DNA of 64,000 nucleotides from Daphnia pulex. Its lineage: Eukaryota; Arthropoda; Branchiopoda; Diplostraca; Daphniidae. Of the stretch, positions 1 to 12,110 are shown piece after piece. Where the stretch lies: NCBI RefSeq assembly GCF_021134715.1, contig NC_060019.1:8370001-8434000 (forward strand). The letters are read 5' to 3'. The number at the start of each line of letters is the position of its first letter. Within the stretch, counting starts at the first letter, position 1. The notes below the pieces were generated by a model. That model searched no databases. It had not been told where the DNA came from and saw only the letters and a list, made by a program, of their open reading frames with translations. Both the position numbers and the translations under genes were made by a program.

Positions 1-3000
1 AAAATTCCGATATAATCGGAGACAAATAACCAATTCATTACAGACGGTGACGTCGGTCTATTTCGTAATCAAGTGGAACGTAAATAATTCCGTAATTGAT
101 TCGACTACTATTTGCGAAGGGGCGATGAATCAATCCGCCCCTTAGGAGAAAAAACCACGAAAAAAGAAAAAAAAAGGGAAAATCATTTCTATAAAATTCA
201 AGCGCATATTAAGGGAAAGGCGGAGTCTGAATGAGAAATGAATAAAAATCGATGATGATGGAAGAAAAAAGGGCCATATTATCAAGAACGGTTTAGACGG
301 GCGAAGGAGGACTGAGCGCGCGGTTTCATGCACAATCGATCGACGTCTCACGAGTTTTTGAAGAAGAAGAATACAATATCAGTTGAAAAAAGAGAATAAA
401 AGACTCGAGCTGCGGGAGTGAGTAGTGCTGCTGCCGTTTGGCTCTTTGAAGGGATACATCTCTCTCTCTCTTTCCCAAATTCTATATATGTCTCTTTTCT
501 TCTTAAAGTTGGATGTGAGAAACACAACGAGTCGGTTCCGTTCTAAATTATCGATCGAACCAATAGAGAGAATGCGTTTGATGTCGACTTTTATACTCTC
601 TCTCTCGCTCTCTCCATCTACCCTCCATCAAAAAAATAGATTTAAAAAAAAGTTTCAAATGCACTTCCGTTGCTTTTTTTCCTTTTCTGTGTACCCACCA
701 AAGTCTGTCGTTCGACTCTTTCCATTTTCATCATCCGTTGATTTTATATAGAAACGTCAAATCAAGATGAACGAGCTCTTCTCACATCCAAAGTGGAAGA
801 GGAGGGTGCACACCATATGTAACATCCCAGTCGCCTCTTTTTTTTTCAAAAAATATTTATTAGCGATACCAACTTTGAAAAAAAGAAACTTGTCGATAGA
901 TCCCTGGTAAAATAGTAGGGTCGTCTGCCATTTTTTTTTTTAGCCTAGACATTGTACAGACGTCAGGAAGAGATTCCGGTCGGTTAAAAAGTCTTGGCTT
1001 CAAGTGCTTTATACTGTCTCTCTCTCTCGCACAGACTATATAAAAGAAGCTATACGTCATATCGGGGCTCTCTGTACACACGCAATGGGAGTGGAAAAAG
1101 GATGTCGAGCTCCCTATCCATATCCAGTACACTATCAGCTGATTTGCTGGCTGGCTCCTGGCGTCGTGTGCTATCCCCCCCACCCTTACTCGTTCGTGAC
1201 AGTTCGGTTAACGCATCAGAAAGAAAAGAAGAAAAGGGGAGGGTTATGCCGGTACGTTTAACAACCCCTCGTATTATATTCGGTTGAGCTTCAAGCCCAG
1301 TGAACATTTCACCCCCCCCTCCACCATGCAGCCAGTCTCCTCCCTACTAAAAGCAACGTCCCGATATTGTATCCAAATGAAATGGCGCGTGTTTAGTTGG
1401 GCGTCGTCACACATAGTCAGCACCGACCGCCGGCAGGCCCAGCAGCAGGAAAGGGTTGCGCGGAAAAAAAAGGAAAAAAAGGGGAAATTATTTACAAGCG
1501 CCGAAGAGTTTGGGAGAAAAGTTTGAAATGATACACTTCCCCCCTGCTGCTGCTGGTAGGATCGGGTTAAAAGCCGGGCGAACATGATGGAGGAGAACCC
1601 GTGGAAGCACTACATAATTATGATAATAAAACTTATGAAGGGGAAGAATGAGGAAAAAGGGCCGATAAAATGGCAACAACACAGAGCGGAAGAGAGTAGG
1701 AAGTGGTCGAAAATAAATGAAATTCTACCAACCGAAAAGGATACTGTCGGACTTAACGGTAAGAGAGAGCGCGCAAGGCCAGATTATATGGTCTAGTATA
1801 GTGTAGTGCTGCTACTACTATAGACGCCGTAGTAGACTGTGTGTGCTGGATGCGATAAATCAGTCATTCCGGGGCTCATTAGTTATTCAAACGGCCGAGA
1901 GGCAAAAGCGGAAGCGGAGCAAAAGGAACGGCAGAACAAAAGTTCCGTCATATAGACCCTCTCTCGTCGTGTGTGTGTGTCTATACCAGGGTAAATACGT
2001 GCAAGGATAAAGGAGGGAGAGCAGAGATCCGGATATTGAGTTCGGTGGATACTTTTCTCTATACTACTCCGCATATGAGTGGGGGGTGGTAGGGAGGAGG
2101 GAATCAATTATTTATAGTGGCAAGAGGCACAGCAGCAGAGCAGGTGCCGATTTCTTGTGAAAACGAAAAATCTTTCCCGTAGCCGAAACGAATGACGTTT
2201 TAAAATTTCACGCAGTTTCATCGGGAGGGGCCCGGTCACGTAGCCCGAATTGATTGGGCCAGCCTTCATCTATTTAGACCTGTCATCAGACGGACACGAC
2301 GACGTCCCTCTTGTCTAGTTGTTTCCTCTATGCATTATCGAGTGGCAAAGACTCACGGAACACGACTGACAACCCCGTGAGCCGGCCCGTCTCTCTCTCT
2401 CCCGCTGCTCTCTCTCTCTCTGGTTATTAGACACAAAGTTGAGGGTTCGTGCTTCAACTCATTCCCTCGCCCATTTCCCCTCCCCCCTGGTCGTTGTCCA
2501 TTTCACCTTCGTTTTCTTGTAGTAGTCGGAGAAATTTATTTATTTCCCTCCCCCCCCCTCCAGTCTCTTATTGTGTCCCGTGAAATTTCAAAGAGGATTT
2601 TCCTGTTTCGACTTGTGTGAAAGCCGGGCAACGGACAGACGGGCAAACAGGGTGGCCAGTCTACGCCATGTCTAAATAAAATAAAAGAAGCAGCTCACAA
2701 AATAAAAATAAAAAAAAAAAAGAAAACGAAAACTATTTTCTCTTTTTCTAGTTGTCTGTCTCTTCTCGTACACGTAGAAGAGTCGTGAACTGGACACACA
2801 CTCGCGGGATTTGTGTGTGTGTGTGTAGAGTCCGTGTGGTACTACTCCAGCCGCACGGTAGAGTGATGGACGTTTTCACGCGATGTCATGTTATCCTTTC
2901 CTCGTCTCTAACACAAACTAGACAGACAACCCAAAGGGGAGGGAAAAACCTGATCATTCCAATTCAACTCTCCTAGTACTACCCTGGTAATTTACCCAGT

Positions 3001-4335
3001 AAATACCAAACCCCTATCGTTCAGCCCCCTCTCCCTGGAAATGTCTACCCGTTTCTTTTTACGATCAATGACGTCATAAACATTTCACCCCAGAAACTTA
3101 AAAAAACAAAAAACAAAAAATCAATTTCGAGACACACTCAATTGGGCACTTGTTAAATAATTTACTTTAAAGGAATCAGCTTTATTAGGCACAATATAAG
3201 AATATTGTCGAGTTGATTGTTCTCGAGACTTGTTCGCTAAGTTGCCACACGTTTAGAATGTCAGTCTTGGCTGTTATAAAGTCAAACCTTTTATTTATTT
3301 TTTTCCAAATATTTCTTCAGTTTTTTTTGTTTGAGGGGGGAAATTTTATGACGGGACACGACCACCTAGTCGTCCCTTAACCCGGGTTGAAAACACCACC
3401 AAACTGTCACTTTTTTGTTTTGGGGAGGATTGTGGTACGGTGTATTGTGCCCCCCTTTCACGGTGTCCTCCACAAGAAGAAGAAGAAGAGAGGAGAAGGA
3501 GGAAGGTTGAAAAACATTAGGACTTTCTGAGCCAGTTGTGAAGACAGCCAAGATCCCCCAACAGAGACTTATACAAAAACTGCTCGGCTGCCATATCCTT
3601 TAGAGCCTCCCTCTGTGTGTTCCTTTTTTTTACCCCACTGGTCCCCTGGAAGACACTGAAGTAAATGCGGCCTCGTCTTTATCTCCTTTTGCTTTTTGTT
3701 TAGTTTCCCTTTTTTTCCTTCTTTCACAAAGTGGCGGCATATATATCAGAAGCGCCGCATGACCAAACCGTGGACCTGGACCCGCTGTGTGTGTATGTGT
3801 GTGTACACAACAACAACGGACCGATTCACCCTGGTGACACACATCATGTCCGTTTCTTTATTCTTTTCTTTCCCTGGATAGTTTATATATATATACGGTG
3901 CCTATACAAAAGTTTCCCAGTGCGAGGAATCGAGTCGTCTGTCTAATCAGTTTCATTCAAATAATCTCACGACCGCCTTGTGACTTGGCGATTGCGTGTG
4001 CGTTATAATTCCAAATGGCGGCGTAAAGGGACAATTTCCGAGCGACCAGACACGACAGCAGCAGACAGAGAGTGCAGAGACAATTGATGCCAAAAGGTCA
4101 TCCCACTGTAGCGCAAATTGGCTTGCGCCATTATGTCGCCACACCATGGCCTTTTACTATAGACGACTACCGAGAAGTTACGTCCTGACGTAACGTTGTA
4201 GTGTACCCCTCATCTCGTATACTACACCGACTGCTCGTCTCCCCGCAGCCAGACGAACGCGGGAGAATCAAATGCTGTAAAGTGAGTCAAAGTATTGATC
4301 CTTTTGCGTGCGGCTGCTGAGCGCTGTACGTATAG

Positions 4336-4356
4336 CTCTCTCTCTCTCTCTCTCTC
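4336..4356. repeat. (CT)n microsatellite
   Basis: Uninterrupted CT dinucleotide run of about 21 bases, followed within 150 bp by CA and GA runs. Confidence 0.9.
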
Positions 4357-5438
4357 CGTACCAGTGAGTTCCCTGGGCGTGTGAATTTATGGCCAGTCAC
4401 CTTGACTTGACTGACGTATAGAGAGACGCTACTACACGACAAACTACTAAGAAGAAAAACACACACACACAGCGAGAGAGAGAGAGAGACAAGAAGGAAG
4501 GAGAAGAACGGGGATCCCGTAGCCGCTGGGCTTTTTTGCCGGGCTGATTATATCCGTCATTATCGAAACTCGGGGAAACTATCGGGGACTGTTGGGTCCG
4601 TCGCTCCCAGGGATCCTGGCAAACGGATAAAAAGGGAAAAGAGTGGAAGAAAGTCGACAAATCAATTATGAAACGAGTCAGTCGGTCGGGATCTCTTCGT
4701 CGTTTTTTAAGAAACTCCCAACGGGGAACGGGGTTTCTCTTTTTCCCCCTTCTCATTCGAAAAACGCACACGAATTAATCCAAAAGATTTTTCTCCAAAA
4801 AATAAACAAGAGAGAAAATTCTAAAGAAAAAAAAAGTCACAAATTTTCCCTTTAACAAGTCGCCAAGGAATTGAGTCGAGCTGCTTTTCAACAGCGCGTT
4901 GAAATGTCGTGAAAAAAAGTAAAATATCATTCCACCCACTTTTTCCGTGGAAGAAGAAGCGAGAAATGACGTAAACGGGAGACGACGGCTCAGAGCAATG
5001 GGCAATGGAGAGAAACATATAGCGCAGTCTGTAGTGTAGTATATAACACATCGCGGGCAGAGGAGGGACCCAAAGACGTAATTGCTCCCTCGGCTGTATA
5101 TATAGATATATATGTGTAACAACTCCAACGGCAAAGGATGGAAGGAAAGAAGAAGAAGAACATGAGTTTTCTATTCTATCCCTTCCGTCGTCGCCGCCGC
5201 CGCCGCTCCGCTCTATATATACACCCATAAAAAAAGTTTCAAGTTTTTTTCTTTCTTTCTTGGAAGGCGAAAAATACAATCAAATAAAAAATAAAAAAAG
5301 GACAAAATATAATACGATACGCATTTCAATTATGCCCTTGTATATATGTACTGTAAGCTCCTAAAAGAGGCTGAGGACACGCGCACTTTTATAATAGCCG
5401 AGGGGGTATATTACGGTTCCGAGTGTGAGTGACTTGGC

Positions 5439-5460
5439 TGTGTGTGTGTGTGTGTGTGTG
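5439..5460. repeat. (TG)n microsatellite
   Basis: Eleven TG units in a row, continuing as an imperfect GTGTGG. Confidence 0.9.
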
Positions 5461-6697
5461 GTGTGGAATGGAAGTTGGATAATAGGCGAAACGTCCACGA
5501 GTCTTAAAAAGAAGCCATTTGCCTAGCTGGAAAATATAACTTTTTTTTTAACCGAGTTAAAGAAGAAGCAGCAGCAGCGATTGTGCTTTGTTTTTTTATG
5601 TTTGAAGGGCTCATGTGGAGAGGAGAACAACTATATAACAATATAGCCCCAGCTGATGTTCTATGCTCCGTTTTGATGGAGACATTCTGACTGACTTGTC
5701 CCCGTTTTCTTGTTTTCCTTCCAACTTTTATTGCGCTCCTGGAATAGTTCCACCATTTTCTCTTCCGTCGTAAAAAAAACAAAAAAAACAACAACCCAAA
5801 AAAACAGACCATCCCAACGTCGTCGACGACGACAACAAAAGGGGAAATAAATTAAATTTCTCCAAAGGAGGAAACCGAAAAAAGAAGTTGTTAATTTTCA
5901 GTTGTCATCAAAAACCTCGGTATAAATCTAATAACAGTGTCCCTGGGAATTAAAACGGAAGAGGACCACTTTCAAATCGATGCTTTGTTTGTTCTACATC
6001 TCTATCTTGCCCTCTCTCTCTCTCTCCTTGGCAGGGAGGAAGAAAATAAAATAAAAAGGGAAAAAACAAACAACAAAGAGATAAATCAAATACCCCGAGT
6101 TCAAGACAGACCCCCCGAGTCAATATGTATGTACACAAAACGCGCTGCGGGAATCCCGAAATGAAGGAACAACCCCTTTCTCTTTCTATGCCTGGACTAC
6201 TACTACAACAAGACTATCTCTCTCCTTTTCAACGTCCATTTCCATCAAACACACAACACCGAGAAAGAGAGAGAGAGTAACATTCCTGAAATTGTTGCAT
6301 TGACTTTGAGGCATGTCTGCGAGAAGAAATACCTGAGTTATGTCCGCCTTTCCTACCCAGTTATTTTCTAATATTCTCTCCCAATTTTTATTTCTTCGTC
6401 TAATCTCTTTTTCGAGAAAGACAAAAAGTGCCAATGCCGAAGGGGAAAAACAGGTGCAAATGAGAAGACTCGAGATAACCAGCTCGGCAGCCAAACACTT
6501 GAAAAACAAACGAAGATGGAACAAAACAACATTTTGTCGTCGCTGTTGTTGTTGTTATTCGTTTGTTCTTTGATACGCAGGATCGTCTAACTCGAAAACT
6601 CAAAAAGAAAAGAAGTGAGCCCCATAGTCGTTAGTCTTAAAAAGGGATGAAGGGAAATAACGAACGAGCTATTATTTTCGTTTGTGTTTTGTTAAAA

Positions 6698-6718
6698 GAA
6701 GAAGAAGAAGAAGAAGAA
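6698..6718. repeat. (GAA)n microsatellite
   Basis: Seven GAA units in a purine-rich context. Homopurine runs of this kind create the long spurious Lys/Glu open frames in this part of the window. Confidence 0.9.
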
Positions 6719-9700
6719 AAGGAGGAATTCATCTGTCAACACGTTGGCTGGCGCCAAAGCAAAGTCATCATCGCGGATGCGGGGAAAAAAGGTAATGAGT
6801 TATATTCTCTTCTAACTCGCTTCTTCTTCTTCTTCTTGTTTAACTTTTTTTATTTTATTTTCCCAGTCAAAGTCTTTCAAGCTCTGTCGCATCGCATCAA
6901 GCTATATAACACACACGAGCTCCTCCTGCCTATATTGCTCCTCGTCGCTTTCTGGGCTAGGAGCCAGTGCAAACGTTCGTTCACCATTCGAGAGAAGAGA
7001 AAAAAGACTCACTGGAAACAAAACAAAAAACAAAAAAGGTAAAATAACAAATGAGGGATGTGTAAAAGAAGAAGGAGGAGTGGGAGGGAGGGAGGAAAAG
7101 GAGCTCGAGGAAGAGTTAATGAGGTGCTCGAGCTCCTGTGTGTGTGTGTGTATAGGAGCGGTGGAGCGGGGCGGATCGGCTTTTGTGTCGACTGATACCG
7201 GCCCGGGCCTTCAAACTTCCGACCGTTTCTCGTTTACTCGGCTCCCCGTGTAAATATAATAACATAACGCCAAGCCCAGACTCGACTGCGAGTCGAAGGA
7301 GTCGTCGTCGGCGCTCCTAGACGACGACAACAACACACAAAGGCCAGTAGTTATTACACAGACGGGGGGAAAAAACGATAGATGATATATACAACAACAA
7401 CAACAACAAAAGATGAGCGAATAAAAAAGGAGCTTCTTCTTCTTCTTCCTCTCATCTATCAGAGACATACGTAACTGCGCGAGATTTTGTTATTCCCCCC
7501 CCCCAGAAAGAAAACTTGGCGTCTACATTTTCCTTTTTTTTCTTCTTCTTTCTCCTTCCTGCCAGTAAAGTGGGGCGACGGACTCTTTTCAAGTGCTGGG
7601 TGTCGTACGGAGCGGCGATCAATACTCTCCCGCGCTCCTCTCTCTCTCACTCGGTGTCACGTAAGAAGAACAACACGTGGAGAACATCAGCATCCGAAAT
7701 TGCAAACAATAAACCGTGGGGAAAAAACGCCGTTGACATTTCGTTTAGGAGCCGCAGCGAAAAACGGTCTGGCACCGCCAACTTATATTGACAGAAACCT
7801 TTGTCAAATGCTAAATCGGCTGCCGGACTGGTCTCTATTTTTAATTTTTCCTTTTCCTTTTTTTTTTTGCGCGCGCGAGCGGCGACCTATTTCCAAGTTC
7901 CAGTCAGGATCGGAAGGTGGTCCCCCCCTCCACCATCGACCCTACATAACATATTGAACACGGCAGAGTGTGTGTGTGTGTGTGCCAAAAACTTTTTTCC
8001 GAGCGCACGGTCCTGTCATGTCACCGTCGTCTGCTGCCACCACCCCATCGGACAGACATCATTGACGTGTGTGTGAGGAACTGAGAGGGGAAAAGGGGGA
8101 GTCAGTCGAGTTTGGTTGGCGGGCAGAAACCTCCAAACTTTAGTCCAGTTTCTACAGAGCCCGGCCAGCCAGCAATTCTAGAGTTTCTCCGACTTGTAGA
8201 GAGGACCTTTGACAAAAGTTTCTCTATAATATTAGAAACATACAGAAGCTGGCAAGGAGGCAGGGCGGGGGGCAGACAGACTTGGTACGGTTCTTCCCCT
8301 CTCCCCCACTGCCGTCCTGATAATCACGGAGCAACACGGAAGATAAGAAGAAACAACTGGGTCGACATCCCAGCATTCGATAGATAGAATGCGTAGCCCG
8401 TCGAATTTGAGAGAAAGACGAGGAATAACGAGAATTATTGGGCCGTGGCGATATAGACGCGATCCTATCATCCGTGTAATATCAGGCAAGAACCATCGGA
8501 GTCACGCATGTCGACCGTATTATATCTACGTCGTGGGGGTTGGCTGGGTTGGCAAATTAGTTCCTCACACAACGATCAATAGTTGGACCTCCTTCGCCCC
8601 CATCCAAGAAAAAGAGAGATGAAGCGTCAGGCTATTGAAAATATGAGCAAGTGCTTTTTTTTTATTTCAACCATTTCTCTTCTTTTTCTTTAAAAAATAA
8701 AATAAAATTTCGCCTGTAGGCTCTCTAGCCGCAGTCGACACGCAAATCATCAAGGAGCCACTCTTTTCATCTGGCCTATTTATTGAAATCTCGAGATGGG
8801 CTTGGTAAAGACGCTCCAGCGATTGGATCTGATTTCTTCTTCTTTTCAGAAGAGCTTGGCGCACATATAAGAGGAGGCCGTGATCACCAGATAAGAGCGA
8901 CAGTAGCAACATCATCTTTCCCTCAAATCAAGGTGTTGACTGATGGAGGAGAAAAAAAAAATGGGCGAGGCTCAGTCAAGAAAAATTTTCTTACGATTTT
9001 CTTATTTTTAATGAGCGTGGGATTATGCTGCAGACGGATGCACGAAGAGAGAGAGAGAGAGACACACACATATCATTCGACGCCGTAATATATCTCATCC
9101 GCTCTCTCTCTCTCCGTAGGGTTAAGGAAGAAAGTAAAAAAGAGTAAAGAGGGATAAAGTGGTCCCGACAGATGTCCCCCTTGTGGCCTGTCTTTCTTTT
9201 ATTTTAAGCAGGGGGGTCTCTCTCTCACTCACCAATTTGTCCCTGTACGTTTTCCCTTTTCTTTTACTGCCATTTATTCCACGGGAAACGAAAAAAAGAA
9301 AAATACCCCACACACACACATACACATGTGTGTAGTTTCCTCCTTGGATGACCCGGCGGGGGTGTAAGAGGTCAACCCGCTGTGAGGCCCGGGCCCCCAC
9401 TATATATATGAAGCTGTAAAAGCATTCCAAAAGGAGAAGAAGAAGAAGAAGAACAGACAAGACCAGCGGGTTCATTTCTTTATTCCTTTTTTTCCCCCTC
9501 AACCAGTTTTGACAGATTCTCTGTTGGCCGCCCGGAAGAAAAACGAAACAGCCGCGTGAAATTGCTCAAAGGTGACGACGTTCAACTAAAAGAGAACTGA
9601 AGAGGGGGGGAATGTGGGTAACCGACAAGGATTTTTCTTCTTTTTTTCTTTTCCAAAGCCGCAATGACAAAACATCTCCACATGTCTCCCATTTTTGTGA

Positions 9701-11486
9701 AAAGATCAAATTCAGTCAAGATATAAATTCCAAAAGAATTTAAAAAAAAGGGGTTTCAGATCAACAGAGAGTTAGATAACAGTTAAGACTTGTTTATCAA
9801 GCACTTCTCTCGGCACTGCACGGCTTCCTCCTCCAGTACCTTCTATATTCCTCAGAGTACGAAAAAAAGGGGCGAGGCGTGAATCAAATAAATTCACGCG
9901 GCTGATCACGTCACGACACATAAATCCCTTTCGTCGTTTTTTTCCTCGACGCCTGCAAATCCCAGCGACTGATTTATTTGGCTGCTCGATCCAGCAGCAA
10001 AGGCAGCAGCAGCAGCAGTAGCACACATTTAAATATAATAACCGGGAAAAACAGAAAAAAAAGTGTCCCGGAGTTTGTCCTTCTCATTCCTGTCGACTCG
10101 GCGAATGAAAAAGTTGACACAACCTTTAACGAGACCGTTAAACACGAGTGTTGAATTGATTCCTCCGATATATACAGACGACGGGAAAACTGAATAGAAC
10201 TTGTCCACCTTGACACAACCAGCCCCCCTCTCTCTCTCTCGGGTCTTGTGCCATCCGGAGAATCGGAAGTCATTAGAACACAGTTTGTGTGCTCTCGTTA
10301 AACTTCTTTTGACACGGGCGGGCACATTATCGATCCGCATTAAACTGCAACAGAAAAGAGTAGCTGGGGGGGCTCGACAATCGCGTCATCACAGGCCTTT
10401 TTTATTTTATATTTATTGTTACACATCTTCATATAACAACATGTCTTCTTCTTCTTGGATGCTTGAAATGTCTCTGGCTGGCCCAGTTCCAGCGTTTGAT
10501 TTAAAGTGCCGTTTCCGCTCGTTCGCATTGTGTAAGACAAGGTTCTCCCTCACCCTCCTTACAGTTAGTTAGTAGCCGAGTGCGCACGAGACACCCAGTG
10601 TGTCGTCATATTTCAGACTTGATCCAATTTTCACTGGTACAAGTCGACAAAGAGTCAAGGAAAAAAAGAAGAAAAAAAGAAAAAAAAAACGTTTCCAACG
10701 AAATCGAATCAAACGATTTTCTCTCCTTTTTTTTCCTTTTTGGCGTTTTATTGTGTCTGTGTCTGTCTGTCTAACTCTAAATGAGAGGGGGGGATTCGGG
10801 CGTGAAAGGGGTGCCAAAGTTGTTTCAGGGTCCCCAGATGATTTTTCTCTCTCTCTCTTTCTCTCTCTTTCTCTATCTCGAATGCAAACACAAACAGAAC
10901 GAACGGACCTGGACACAGCAGAAGGAGGGGCTTTATACGGAACAGTTATAGTGGGAGGGCGTGACTCAATTACAAGAGGTATTGTCCTCCCTTCGGCCCA
11001 TAGGAAATAAGCGGAGCATCAGACTCTCATTGTCGATGCCATTCAATTTCAGAAGAGAGAGAAAAAAAAAAGCGAATTTACAACAAATAATGAAAAATAT
11101 AAAAAAAGAAGAAGAGACGGTTGCCATGACGACGTTTCGTGCGCCGGGCGAGCACATCGTCTAGGATCTGCCAGTGGGTATCGCGTGGCGTCGATCTATT
11201 AGACGTGTAACTTCTCTCTCCCACCCACCCCCACTGCCTCCTCCCTCCCCCCCCCCCAGTACTTCGTACCTTGTACCTTTGTACCTTTTACCCTCATCTT
11301 CCGATTCCTCCCTTTTATACGGCCACGTCAATTAAACCGCCAGACTATGAAATGAATCACTTCGTCTGATTTGAGCTGCCACGAAAGAAAAAGAAACGAC
11401 GACGACGCCAAAAAAAGCTCCAAATAAAAAAACAAAAAACAAGAAAAATCGATGGGTGAATCCAAATGAATTTTTCACACTCTTAC

Positions 11487-12018
11487 CTTTGACCCTGGGC
11501 AGAGTCGGTTACGCTCGATGATGATAACAACGAGGAATGTTTTCCTTCCACCCCGACGAGTCTCTTTATATACACACGGCCGTCCTCCTCCGCTTTCTTT
11601 TGTGTTTTTGTTTTCTTCCTTTCGGCGAATCAGTAACACAAATGACGACAATCGGTCCTTTCTTTCCTTGTCCGCGATCGTCCTCCAAATAAATGTTTCA
11701 CGGCAATCAACGACCGACACAAATTCACCGATTTCTTCTCCCACATGAAAAACCGTCGAGAAATAATTCGAATCGAAAAAGTTGGAAATATTTTGGCCAC
11801 TTTTTTTGTTATTCACGACTGGCGACAACAAATTGTTTTCGGTGCGCAAGTTTAAACGAAGCGCATCGCTCAAACAAACGAAAAAAAATATAAAACAAAC
11901 AACCGCGTGAACAAAATGAACGAGAATTCGGTTGCGGGCAAAAAACAATCCGGCGCACGCCACAAAAAACACACGCACACACGACACAACCTGTTCGGTT
12001 GACGCGAGGGTTTCGACT
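11487..12018 (-). other. Candidate 5' UTR exon of a leftward gene
   Basis: On the minus strand this segment runs from a predicted initiator (A+1 at 12,018) to a strong splice donor, AAAG|GTAAGA, at 11,487/11,486. An open frame crosses most of it, but that frame begins with GTG rather than ATG. The first ATG after the predicted start, in the context GCGATGCGC, opens a frame of only four codons, so I read the exon as mainly 5' untranslated. The segment is richer in CpG than its surroundings. No downstream coding exon was identified, so the gene is unknown. It could be an alternative first exon of the same leftward gene as the coding exon at 20.5-20.8 kb; that link is inference. Confidence 0.35.
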
Positions 12019-12110
12019 GAATTTCTTCGTGCCCGACGCCTTTGTCGTCAACAACAAGAGGGCGTCCCCCGACCGACGTCGACTGACGTACCCCCTGGCG
12101 GCGCATGCGC
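11986..12110 (-). promoter_or_regulatory. Candidate core promoter: Inr + DPE with NRF1-type palindrome
   Basis: On the minus strand TTCAGTC at about 12,021-12,015 matches the arthropod initiator TCAGTY, with A+1 at 12,018. At +28 to +33 (11,991-11,986) lies GGTTGT, which fits the DPE consensus RGWYV at the spacing DPE function requires. The perfect palindrome GCGCATGCGC at 12,101-12,110, about 85 bp upstream, is the NRF1/erect wing binding motif. A second TCAGTCG and TACGTCA-like half-sites lie between them. No TATA box is needed for an Inr/DPE promoter. The start site is a prediction from motif spacing only. Confidence 0.45.

Larger units (their letters stand above)
1..11486. other. Long stretch without recognisable genes (simple-sequence-rich)
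   Basis: I find no open frame here that resembles a known protein. Most long open frames are translations of CT/GA, GAA or poly-T tracts, giving serine/leucine, lysine/glutamate or phenylalanine runs, and many lack an ATG. What is visible is dense simple sequence: CT runs near 2,391-2,420 and 4,336-4,356, GT runs near 2,811 and 5,439-5,460, a CCG run near 5,195-5,205 and a GAA run near 6,698-6,718, plus many homopurine stretches. If the candidate promoter at about 12.0 kb is real, this block would be intron of a leftward gene; that is inference. Confidence 0.5.

Noticed and set aside
8100..8140. Plus-strand TCAGTCG as another promoter initiator
   Set aside because: No DPE at +28 to +33 and no splice donor or coding exon follows.
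142..11475. Numerous open frames of 60-150 codons on both strands in the left part of the window
   Set aside because: They are mostly translations of CT/GA, GAA and poly-T tracts, many start with non-ATG codons, they overlap in several frames, and none shows a domain or a consistent splice structure.
11475..11987. 170-codon minus-strand frame over the candidate exon
   Set aside because: It begins with GTG, has no ATG near its start, and continues only a few codons past the splice donor. The exon is better read as 5' UTR.
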